Assembly: GCA_944380945.1 (NCBI GenBank)
Contig: CALWJG010000065.1
Span: 1-8,624, forward strand
Direction: 5' to 3'
DNA: 8,624 nt
DNA from: an uncultured Agathobaculum sp.
Lineage (GTDB): Bacteria > Bacillota > Clostridia > Oscillospirales > Butyricicoccaceae
Below the pieces are notes generated by a model. That model was not told where the DNA came from, did no database searches, and worked only from the letters and a program-made list of their open reading frames with translations. This document shows, one piece after another, positions 1-5,751 of this stretch (the stretch's first letter is position 1; each line of letters starts with the position of its first letter). Position numbers and translations under genes: made by a program.

Positions 1-695
1 GCGTTCGGGTTGACGATGACGGGCAGCGAGCTGACCTCGGTCAGGCGCCTGACGATGGGCATCATCTGACGGGGGCCGAGACCGCAGTTGACGCCCAGCG
101 CGTCCACGCGCAGGCCCTCCAGCATGGCGACGACCGAATCGACCGTGCCGCCGGTCAGCAACTTGCCCTTTTCGTCGAAAATCGCGGTCACCAGCACGGG
201 CAGATCGCAGTTTTCCTTGGCGGCCAGTACGGCGGCCTTCATCTCATAGCTGTCGCTCATGGTCTCGATCAGCACCAGATCCGCGCCGGCCGCCGCGCCA
301 AGCCGCACGACCTCGCCGAACAGCTCGACCGCCTTTTCAAACGGCAGGTCACCCATCGGCTGGAGCAGCCGTCCGGTCGGGCCGATGTCCAGCGCGATAT
401 AGGCGTCTGCCCGGCCGGACAGGCGGCGCGCCTCCTGCGCATTTGCCACAGCGGCCTGCACGATCTCGCGCAGATTGTCCGGAAATTTGAGCGCATTGGC
501 GCCAAAGGTATTGGCGTTGATGATGTCGCACCCGGCCTCGAGATAGGCGCGGTGCACGGAGATCAGCTCCTCCGGTCGGGTCAGGTTCCAGGTCTCGGGC
601 AGCTCGCCCGCGGCAAGGCCGCGCTCCTGCAGGATGGTGCCCGTGCCGCCGTCAAAAAACAGCCATTCTTTTCCCAGTCGTTGTGTCAGCTTCAT
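1..695 (-). CDS. metH: Methionine synthase MetH, N-terminal homocysteine-binding part (partial)
   Basis: This is the N-terminal 231 residues of a cobalamin-dependent methionine synthase; the rest lies beyond base 1. The visible part is the homocysteine S-methyltransferase TIM barrel. FDGGTGTILQERG sits at residues 14-26, ANTFGAN at 61-67, LDIGPTGRLLQPMG at 101-114 and IETMSD at 142-147. GVNCGLGP at 200-207 carries Cys203, the first of the three zinc/homocysteine-binding cysteines of the family; the later Cys pair is not in the window. The ATG at 695 is preceded by AGGAGA at a normal distance, inside the end of the upstream reactivation-protein gene, and only three bases separate its stop from this start. 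It is the last visible gene of a metF-reactivase-metH operon. A stand-alone homocysteine methyltransferase of the MmuM/BHMT type is the alternative, but the adjacent reactivation gene argues for MetH. Confidence 0.88.
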   Translation of the reverse strand, partial: MKLTQRLGKEWLFFDGGTGTILQERGLAAGELPETWNLTRPEELISVHRAYLEAGCDIINANTFGANALKFPDNLREIVQAAVANAQEARRLSGRADAYIALDIGPTGRLLQPMGDLPFEKAVELFGEVVRLGAAAGADLVLIETMSDSYEMKAAVLAAKENCDLPVLVTAIFDEKGKLLTGGTVDSVVAMLEGLRVDALGVNCGLGPRQMMPIVRRLTEVSSLPVIVNPN

Positions 696-698
696 GTT

Positions 699-1343
699 TT
701 ATCTCCTAAATGCACAATCTGTTTTTTCGCAGGTCTCGCAGCCGCTGCGGTGGCAGGGCTGCGGCGTATTGGTCAGCCCGATCACCGCTGTCACCGATTT
801 AGTCGGCGCGAGCAGGCAGCTTTCGGTCACGGTCAGGCCGATCTGCCGCGGGGTATCCAGCAGGCGCGCAAAGTCGCGCTGGTGTTCGATGGAGAAATCC
901 CCATAGCCCGGGCTGAAGCGCGGACGGCAGTACAGCCCCTCCCCTGCCGCTTCACACCGGATCATATCGTTTACCCCGTCGCACACGGTCTCGATCATGG
1001 CAGCGGCCGCAGCCTGATAGAGCACCGCGTCGCTCATCCGGACCGCGCTGGCGCGGGCAAGCAGGCGGTCGGCCTCGATTCCGAGCGTCGCTGCCATCAG
1101 GTATACGCCCATGCAGCCCCGCAGATTGCGGGACAGGTCGCGGCTGCAAACGGTCACGTCCGCAATGCACAGCGTGTCTGCGGACGGATGCGTCAGCGCA
1201 AACCGTCGAAATATCGACCGCGGGCGCGCAGCGGCCTGCAATTCGGCCGCGCACGCGTCCAGCCGCGCGCTGACCGCCGCATCGGGCTGCGCGCCGCGGT
1301 AGCCGAGGTAGCGCAGCGCCTCCTGCCGGTCAAACGGGATCAC
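699..1343 (-). CDS. Stand-alone methionine synthase reactivation (AdoMet-binding) domain protein
   Basis: A 214-residue protein matching the C-terminal reactivation domain of cobalamin-dependent methionine synthase. In the MetH family this domain binds S-adenosylmethionine and remethylates cob(II)alamin with an outside electron donor. Key signs are Arg140 followed by PRFSPGYGDFSIEHQ (141-155), corresponding to the RxxxGY AdoMet-binding motif of MetH, and LAPTKSVTAVIGLT (178-191). The C-terminus adds four cysteines (Cys197, 202, 205, 210) ending in CAFRR, a tail that may bind metal; E. coli MetH lacks it, though I believe clostridial relatives carry similar tails. The start is GTG, overlapping the metF stop as GTGA, with GGAGA about 8 bases upstream inside metF, so translation is coupled. 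A split reactivation domain is known from Thermotoga maritima. The function is confident from motifs and from its position between metF and metH. Confidence 0.9.
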   Translation of the reverse strand: MIPFDRQEALRYLGYRGAQPDAAVSARLDACAAELQAAARPRSIFRRFALTHPSADTLCIADVTVCSRDLSRNLRGCMGVYLMAATLGIEADRLLARASAVRMSDAVLYQAAAAAMIETVCDGVNDMIRCEAAGEGLYCRPRFSPGYGDFSIEHQRDFARLLDTPRQIGLTVTESCLLAPTKSVTAVIGLTNTPQPCHRSGCETCEKTDCAFRR

Positions 1344-2200
1344 TTCAGGATCTCCGACAGGCTGGCCTGAATGCCGGCCGCGATCTCCGGCTTGTTCATC
1401 GAATACACATGGATGTGGTTGACGCCGTTTGCGATCAGGTCGATGATCTGCTCGGTCGCATAGATGACGCCGGCCTGCTTCATGGCAGCCGGATTATCGC
1501 CGAAGCGGTCGACGATCGCCTTGAACCGCTCGGGCAGGTAGGTGCCGGACATCGAGGTGATGCGCTTGATCTGCTTGACATTGGTCACCGGCATGATGCC
1601 CGCAACGACCGGCACGGTGATGCCCTTTTCGCGGATGCGGTACAGGAAGTTATACAGGATATTGTTGTCGAAAAACATCTGGGTCGTCAAAAATTCGCAG
1701 CCCGCGTCCACCTTTTCCTTCAGGTGCAGGATATCCTCGGTCTTGCTGGCGGCTTCCGTGTGTCCCTCCGGGTAGCAGGCGCCGCCGACGCAGAAATCGC
1801 CCTGCGATTTGATGTCGCGCACCAGCTCGGACGCATAGTGATAGTCGTTGGCCGGCGCGCCGCCCTCGGGGATGTCGCCGCGCAGCGCGAGCACATTTTC
1901 GATCCCCTGCTGCTTGAACGTCGCCAGCATTTTGGCGACATGCGCGCGTGTGGAGGAGACGCAGGTCAGGTGGGTCAGAACGGTGACGCCATACTTTTCG
2001 TGCAGGTCGGACGCGATGTGAACAGTGTGCTCGCTCGTGCCGCCGCCCGCGCCATAGGTGACGCTCATAAAATCCGGCCGCAGCGCCGCGATCTCCTGCG
2101 TGGCCTGCGCGACCGATTCGTATGTACTGCTGGTCTTGGGTGGGAACACCTCAAAGGACAGCGTGACCTTATCCTGATTCAAAAGGTTGGAAATTTTCAT
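1340..2200 (-). CDS. metF: 5,10-methylenetetrahydrofolate reductase MetF
   Basis: A 286-residue, full-length MetF that reduces 5,10-methylene-THF to 5-methyl-THF using FAD, supplying the methyl group to MetH. The TIM-barrel signatures are in order: SFEVFPPK (15-22) with the catalytic Glu17, SVTYGAGGG (46-54), THLTC (76-80), NVLALRGDIP (102-111) with the FAD/substrate Asp109, GGACYPEGH (139-147), and TTQMFFDN (172-179). The ATG at 2200 follows AGGAGGGG at 7 bases, an excellent ribosome site. It is the first gene of the methionine operon and overlaps the next gene by four bases. It lacks the eukaryotic C-terminal regulatory domain, as expected for bacteria. The electron donor (NADH, or ferredoxin through a partner, as in some acetogens) cannot be told from sequence. 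Confidence 0.96.
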   Translation of the reverse strand: MKISNLLNQDKVTLSFEVFPPKTSSTYESVAQATQEIAALRPDFMSVTYGAGGGTSEHTVHIASDLHEKYGVTVLTHLTCVSSTRAHVAKMLATFKQQGIENVLALRGDIPEGGAPANDYHYASELVRDIKSQGDFCVGGACYPEGHTEAASKTEDILHLKEKVDAGCEFLTTQMFFDNNILYNFLYRIREKGITVPVVAGIMPVTNVKQIKRITSMSGTYLPERFKAIVDRFGDNPAAMKQAGVIYATEQIIDLIANGVNHIHVYSMNKPEIAAGIQASLSEILK

Positions 2201-2243
2201 CTAAAACCCCTCCTGTTTTTTCGCACTATTTTGCATTGACATA

Positions 2244-2252
2244 AGTATAGCA
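2244..2252 (-). promoter_or_regulatory. Probable extended -10 promoter of the metF operon
   Basis: On the minus strand TGC-TATACT forms an extended -10 element (TGn then a near-consensus hexamer at 2249-2244). The matching -35 position (GGAAAT) is poor, which extended -10 promoters tolerate. Transcription would begin near 2237, giving a leader of only about 37 bases before the metF ATG. That leaves no space for a SAM riboswitch or T-box. The call rests on position and motif only. Confidence 0.5.
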
Positions 2253-2263
2253 CAATTCATACC

Positions 2264-2292
2264 TTTATTTCCAGACTTAAATGCGCTATAAT
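2264..2292 (+). promoter_or_regulatory. Probable promoter of the radical SAM-thiD operon
   Basis: A perfect TATAAT lies at 2287-2292, with a weak -35 candidate (TTTATT, 2264-2269) 17 bases upstream. The predicted transcription start near 2299 lies downstream of the in-frame ATG at 2291, so that ATG cannot be the start from this promoter. The leader would be only 10-16 bases. The divergent metF promoter lies about 40 bases away, so a regulator binding between them could affect both operons. No clear palindrome was seen there. Confidence 0.5.
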
Positions 2293-2302
2293 GGGAACCG
2301 TT

Positions 2303-2317
2303 GGAGGGATGGATTTG
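2303..2317 (+). promoter_or_regulatory. Ribosome site that points to a TTG start
   Basis: GGAGGG (2303-2308) directly touches the ATG at 2309, leaving no spacer. The TTG at 2315 sits six bases after it, an ideal distance. This supports a TTG start for the radical SAM gene. ATG 2309 would add two residues and is the alternative. Confidence 0.55.
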
Positions 2318-3223
2318 ACCGAGCTTGTCAAAAACTGCCGCCTGTGTCCGCGCGCCTGCGGTGCAGACCGGACAAAGACGCGCGGCCTGTGCGGGGCGAA
2401 CGACCGGATCGAGGCGGCGCGCGCTTCGCTGCATCTTTGGGAGGAGCCGCCAATCTCGGGCACGCGCGGCTCGGGCACGGTGTTTTTTTCGCACTGTTCG
2501 CTGGGCTGCGTGTTCTGTCAGAACCGGCAGATCAGCCGGCGTGACGCCGCCGGGCGGGAGATCACGATCCCCGCGCTGGCAAGCACCTTTCTCTCGCTGC
2601 AAAAGCAGGGCGCGCACAACATCAATCTTGTGACCGGCGCGCATTATGTGCCGCAGATTATTGAGGCGCTGCGGCTTGCCCGCGGTCAGGGGCTGTCCAT
2701 CCCCATTGTCTATAATTCCAGCGGCTATGAATGCGTGGAGACCCTCCGCCTGCTGGAGGGCTGGATCGACATTTATCTGCCGGACTACAAATATTACAGC
2801 AGCTACTACGCTGCGCGCTACTCCCACGCGGCGGATTACCGCGAAACCGCAGTGCAGGCGATCACCGAGATGGTGCGCCAGACCGGCGCGCCGCAGTATG
2901 ACGGGGACGGCCTGCTCCGCCGCGGCACGGTCATCCGCCATCTGATGCTGCCCGGCCTTGCGGGCGATACGGCGCAGGTGCTGCGGGACATCGCCGCCCG
3001 CTTTGGCGGCGCGGCGCTCGTCAGCCTGATGCGGCAGTACACCCCGTTTGGCATGCAGGACTGGCCCGAGCTCGACCGCAGGATCACGGACGAGGAATAT
3101 GACGACGCCTGCGAACTGTTCCGCGCGCTGGGACTCGGCGGCTTTTTCCAGCAGGCGGAGGCGGTCAGCGAGAGCTTTATCCCCGCCTTTGACGGGACCG
3201 GATTGGAGGAAAGTGAAACATGA
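2315..3223 (+). CDS. PflX-type radical SAM protein (putative pyruvate formate-lyase activase-like)
   Basis: A radical SAM enzyme of 302 residues in the COG1313/PflX group, annotated in many genomes as a putative pyruvate formate-lyase-activating enzyme; the true substrate of this group is unknown to me. The radical SAM cluster motif is CSLGCVFC (Cys61, 65, 68), followed by QNRQIS. Upstream is a conserved second cysteine set (Cys8, 11, 15, 26) in CRLCPRACG and LCGA, which could hold another metal or cluster. NLVTGAHY (104-111) and YNSSGYE (133-139) fit the barrel strands of this group, and MRQYTPFG (239-246) is near the C-terminus. The start is taken as TTG 2315 from the ribosome site and the -10 position. 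It ends overlapping thiD as ATGA, so the two are co-translated. No glycyl-radical enzyme is visible nearby, which argues against a dedicated activase role. Confidence 0.85.
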   Translation: MTELVKNCRLCPRACGADRTKTRGLCGANDRIEAARASLHLWEEPPISGTRGSGTVFFSHCSLGCVFCQNRQISRRDAAGREITIPALASTFLSLQKQGAHNINLVTGAHYVPQIIEALRLARGQGLSIPIVYNSSGYECVETLRLLEGWIDIYLPDYKYYSSYYAARYSHAADYRETAVQAITEMVRQTGAPQYDGDGLLRRGTVIRHLMLPGLAGDTAQVLRDIAARFGGAALVSLMRQYTPFGMQDWPELDRRITDEEYDDACELFRALGLGGFFQQAEAVSESFIPAFDGTGLEESET

Positions 3224-4005
3224 AAACCGTACTGAGCATTGCAGGCACCGACCCGACCGGCGGCGCCGGCATCCAGACCGACCTGAAAACCATTGAAGCG
3301 CACGGGCTGTACGGCATGGCCGCGATCACGGTGGTCATTGCGCAGAACACCATGGGGGTCGCGGACCTGATGCCCGTCCCGGCGGAGCTGGTGGCAAAGC
3401 AGATCGACTGCGTGTTTGACGATATCAGGCCGGATGCGGTCAAGCTGGGCATGCTGTATGACGCGGACATCATCCGCGTGACAGCCGACCGGCTGCGCGC
3501 GCACCGCGCGAAAAACGTCGTGCTCGATCCGGTGATGATTTCCTCGAGCGGGCATGCGCTCAGCCAGCCGGATGCGCTGCCGGCACTAATTCGAGATATC
3601 TTCCCATTGTGCGCGCTCGTCACGCCCAACCTCAACGAAGCGGCGGCCATCTGCGGGCGGCCGATCGCGTCGCGCGGGCAAATGGAGCAGGCGGCGCAGG
3701 AGATCGCTGCCATGACGGGCGGCGCAGTGCTGGTCAAGGGCGGCCATCTGGCGGACTGCGCGGATGACCTGCTGTGCGAAAATGGTCAGCTGCACTGGCT
3801 GCCTGCGCCGCGCATCGACAACCCCAACACCCACGGCACGGGCTGCACGCTCTCCTCGGCGATCGCCTGCGAGCTGGCGCAGGGCATTTCCATGCTGGGC
3901 AGCGTCAAGCGCGCAAAACGGTATCTGACCGCCTGCATCCGATACGGCTTGGATCTCGGGAAAGGCTCGGGGCCATTGCAGCACCGGATCGAATGGGAAC
4001 AGTAG
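3220..4005 (+). CDS. thiD: Hydroxymethylpyrimidine/phosphomethylpyrimidine kinase ThiD
   Basis: A 261-residue ribokinase-fold kinase of the ThiD family, which phosphorylates HMP and HMP-P to HMP-PP for thiamine synthesis or salvage. Seen in order: SIAGTDPTGGAGIQTDLKT (6-24), the substrate-binding N-terminus; AQNTMGV (41-47); LDPVMISSSG (102-111); TPNLNEA (135-141); LVKGGH (171-176); and the catalytic anion-hole/base motif NTHGTGCTLSSAIA (203-216) with Cys209. GKGSGPLQH at 247-255 is the usual C-terminal motif. The ATG at 3220 overlaps the previous stop and follows GGAGGA (3205-3210) at 9 bases. No TPP riboswitch or other thi genes are present in the window. Pyridoxal kinase of the ThiD-like type is an alternative, but the AQNT motif favours the pyrimidine kinase. 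Confidence 0.9.
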   Translation: MKTVLSIAGTDPTGGAGIQTDLKTIEAHGLYGMAAITVVIAQNTMGVADLMPVPAELVAKQIDCVFDDIRPDAVKLGMLYDADIIRVTADRLRAHRAKNVVLDPVMISSSGHALSQPDALPALIRDIFPLCALVTPNLNEAAAICGRPIASRGQMEQAAQEIAAMTGGAVLVKGGHLADCADDLLCENGQLHWLPAPRIDNPNTHGTGCTLSSAIACELAQGISMLGSVKRAKRYLTACIRYGLDLGKGSGPLQHRIEWEQ

Positions 4006-4032
4006 GGCAAAATATAAGAACACGGAAAACCG

Positions 4033-4066
4033 CGAGCGCCCGCAGCATATCAACTGCGGGCGCTCG
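4033..4066. terminator. Bidirectional terminator between convergent thiD and the GGDEF gene
   Basis: A perfect 13-bp stem (CGAGCGCCCGCAG / CTGCGGGCGCTCG) closes an 8-base loop. On the plus strand it is followed by TTTGCT. On the minus strand it is followed by CGGTTTTCC. It begins 28 bases after the thiD stop and ends 5 bases before the stop of the opposing gene. Both T-tracts are short, but the stem is very stable, so it probably serves both transcripts. Confidence 0.8.
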
Positions 4067-4070
4067 TTTG

Positions 4071-5456
4071 CTATGTGCGGTTTTTCCGTCGGTCGTTTTG
4101 CGACTGGCTGTAATGCCGCGCCTTTTCCTCATACATCAGGCGGTCGGCTTCCTCCAGCTGCTCCCGCAGATTGCAGTCCATCATGCGCCAGCTCACACCG
4201 GCGGAAATGCTGATGCCGCTCATCTGCATGCTTTCGCGCGCGGCTGTCGCGCAGGCGCGGAACGACGCTTCACTCGACTCCTCATCGATCACGACGAATT
4301 CATCCCCGCCGACGCGGTAGGATCTGCCGCGGAACGCCTGCAGGATGTGCGCTGCCGCGCGGCTGATCAGCTGGTCGCCTGCCGTGTGGCCCTGACGGTC
4401 GTTAAGTTCCTTGAGTCCGTTCAGATCAAAGCACGCGACGCCAAGCTGTGTGCAGGCATGGGTGCGGTAATACTCCATATCCTGATTGAAGCGGTTGCGG
4501 TTATACATGCCGGTCAGCGTATCCTCATAGCTCAGGCGCTTGAGCGCGGATTCCAGCTCCTTGCGGCGCGTGATGTCAAAGAAGATGCGCTGAATGACCT
4601 GGCCCTGCTCGCTGTCGCTGATCATGGCGTTGCTGCAGTTGAGGTAAACCAGCCGGCCGGAGCGGTTGCGGATGCGGTAATCGATGTTCAGGCTGTCGCC
4701 CGGCTTGCGCAGCCGCGACAGGCATTCCTGCATGCCAACGTCATCCTCCACCACCACGCTTGGCGCATAGCCGCGGGACCAGTCCGCCTGACGGACCTCG
4801 TTTTCGGTCCATTCCAGCATATCCGTGACCGTGCGGTTGAAGGTGAGCAGCTGGTAGCTGCCGTCCGGCTTGCGCAGCAGCCGCAGGATGCCGCAGGGCA
4901 CCGTGTTGTAAATGCTGGTCAGTTCTGCGGTCTTTTCCTCGATCTGATGCTTTTGCAGCTCCACCTGCTCCTGCAGGTATTTGGTTGTCTGCTGCGCCAT
5001 CTGCGTTGGGAAGCCGACGTCGCCTTCGACCATCTCGGAATACGGGTTGGAGATATGGATGTGGAAGCACCGCGCCCGGTCATCCACCCAGCGGAAGCCC
5101 ATAGTCACGCGCTGGTGCACGCGCAGGTAGACGTTCGTCGACGGGTCGGTCGAGATCCACATCAGGCCGGTGCACAGATAGGCGTCGGGAGATATGCGCA
5201 GCACATAATAATGCTCGTCCGTAATGTTGCAGCGCGGCACCTTGCCCGCAAACTGGCGGAAGATCTGCGTGACGGTTTCGGTCCCGACAGCATGCTCCTC
5301 CTCTCCCGCGCCAAACCAGCTGAACTGCTCGTCAAACAGGGATACAAGCGCCTCAATATTATTTTCACAGTAATGCATGTGCATCATATAACTGGTCAGA
5401 TCCATGATCTGCTGCTCTTTCGTAACAGATGGATCTCTTCTATCGATCGCACGCAT
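4071..5456 (-). CDS. Diguanylate cyclase: SnoaL/NTF2-like domain + PAS + GGDEF
   Basis: A soluble signalling enzyme of 461 residues that should make cyclic-di-GMP from two GTP. The N-terminal region (about 18-140) has the look of a SnoaL/NTF2-like fold (MHYCENNIEALVSLFDE, later WVDDRARCFHIHISNPYS). Residues 155-178 are a helical, probably coiled-coil linker. A PAS-like domain spans about 180-297, ending IFFDITRRKELE. The GGDEF domain starts at EDTLTGMYNRNRF (311-323), has FDLNGLKELND (343-353) with the metal-binding Asp344, and an intact GGDEF at 383-387. The inhibitory RxxD site expected at 374-377 reads AFRG, so product inhibition through that site is unlikely. No membrane segment is seen. 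The frame stays open to 5627, but ATG 5456 follows AAGGAGA (5468-5474) and the upstream residues look like untranslated leader. An internal ATG at residue 18 is possible. Confidence 0.85.
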   Translation of the reverse strand: MRAIDRRDPSVTKEQQIMDLTSYMMHMHYCENNIEALVSLFDEQFSWFGAGEEEHAVGTETVTQIFRQFAGKVPRCNITDEHYYVLRISPDAYLCTGLMWISTDPSTNVYLRVHQRVTMGFRWVDDRARCFHIHISNPYSEMVEGDVGFPTQMAQQTTKYLQEQVELQKHQIEEKTAELTSIYNTVPCGILRLLRKPDGSYQLLTFNRTVTDMLEWTENEVRQADWSRGYAPSVVVEDDVGMQECLSRLRKPGDSLNIDYRIRNRSGRLVYLNCSNAMISDSEQGQVIQRIFFDITRRKELESALKRLSYEDTLTGMYNRNRFNQDMEYYRTHACTQLGVACFDLNGLKELNDRQGHTAGDQLISRAAAHILQAFRGRSYRVGGDEFVVIDEESSEASFRACATAARESMQMSGISISAGVSWRMMDCNLREQLEEADRLMYEEKARHYSQSQNDRRKNRT

Positions 5457-5467
5457 ATTATTCGGGG

Positions 5468-5474
5468 TCTCCTT
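5468..5474 (-). promoter_or_regulatory. Ribosome site deciding the GGDEF gene start
   Basis: AAGGAGA on the minus strand lies 11 bases before ATG 5456. Spacing is slightly long, but it is the only strong site near any in-frame start. A stable hairpin ends three bases before it, so structure could affect access. Confidence 0.6.
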
Positions 5475-5477
5475 CTG

Positions 5478-5508
5478 TCCGGCGCGGACTGAAATCACAG
5501 CCGCCGGA
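5478..5508 (-). promoter_or_regulatory. Leader hairpin just upstream of the ribosome site
   Basis: In the minus-strand RNA, TCCGGCG (5508-5502) pairs perfectly with CGCCGGA (5484-5478), and an inner CTG/CAG pairing is possible. The stem ends three bases before AAGGAGA, where it could influence translation of the diguanylate cyclase. No T-tract follows, so it is not a terminator. Confidence 0.45.
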
Positions 5509-5635
5509 TAATGAAAAAAGCAAAATATTCGTTTTGTCCAGTGAAATAGCCTATATCCCGCCGGTCCTGCGCGGGACAGGGCATCAGCCGTCGATCTGCT
5601 TCGATCCATCGGCTTTGTATCGATCAACTGTAAAC

Positions 5636-5664
5636 ATTATACAGCAGCGCGGCGCACAAAACAA
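5636..5664 (-). promoter_or_regulatory. Probable sigma-A promoter of the diguanylate cyclase gene
   Basis: On the minus strand TTGTTT (5664-5659) and a perfect TATAAT (5641-5636) are separated by 17 bases. The start would be near 5629, giving a leader of about 170 bases. It lies after the hairpin that follows the GT2 gene, suggesting the cyclase can be expressed apart from the polysaccharide cluster. The leader holds several possible hairpins, but I could not match it to the cyclic-di-GMP-I or -II riboswitch consensus. Confidence 0.55.
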
Positions 5665-5707
5665 GCTGTATGAGAAAAAAGCCGGTTTTATGTTTGCTCC
5701 GCGCAGA

Positions 5708-5738
5708 GGGCGGGACCTGCCCACAGCAGATCCCGCCC
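5708..5738 (-). terminator. Strong hairpin after the GT2 gene, without a U-tract
   Basis: GGGCGGGATCTGC pairs with GCAGGTCCCGCCC around a 5-base loop; as minus-strand RNA it is a 13-bp stem with one G-U wobble. It begins 14 bases past the GT2 stop. The sequence after it on the minus strand is TCTGCGC, not a U-run, so it may be a weak terminator or a 3'-end stabiliser. The plus strand does have GTTTTGG after the stem, but no plus-strand gene ends there. Confidence 0.5.
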
Positions 5739-5751
5739 GTTTTGGTTCGGT

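Noticed and set aside
1409..2239. A 276-codon plus-strand open frame opposite metF
   Set aside because: Exactly antisense to a well-conserved metF; composition is typical of a shadow frame with no recognisable motif.
2291..2314. ATG 2291 as the radical SAM start
   Set aside because: It overlaps the TATAAT -10 element and lies upstream of the predicted transcript start; GGAGGG with TTG 2315 fits better.
3774..5492. A 572-codon plus-strand open frame
   Set aside because: It lies out of frame with thiD and antisense to the diguanylate cyclase. Its translation shows no domain and is His/Ala/Arg/Gln-rich, a by-product of GC-rich codon positions.
5514..5536. Possible terminator or attenuator in the cyclase leader (CAAAA/TTTTG then CTTTTTT on the minus strand)
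   Set aside because: The stem is only five pairs, four of them A-T, too weak for an intrinsic terminator. A pause site remains possible.
5457..5627. N-terminal extension of the diguanylate cyclase to the ATG at 5627
   Set aside because: The extra 57 residues look like random low-conservation sequence, overlap a promoter-proximal leader with hairpins, and lack a good ribosome site; AAGGAGA supports ATG 5456.
5457..5629. Cyclic-di-GMP riboswitch in the cyclase leader
   Set aside because: A CAAAGCC stretch recalls the GEMM core, but the following conserved GG..CUA and receptor segments are absent.
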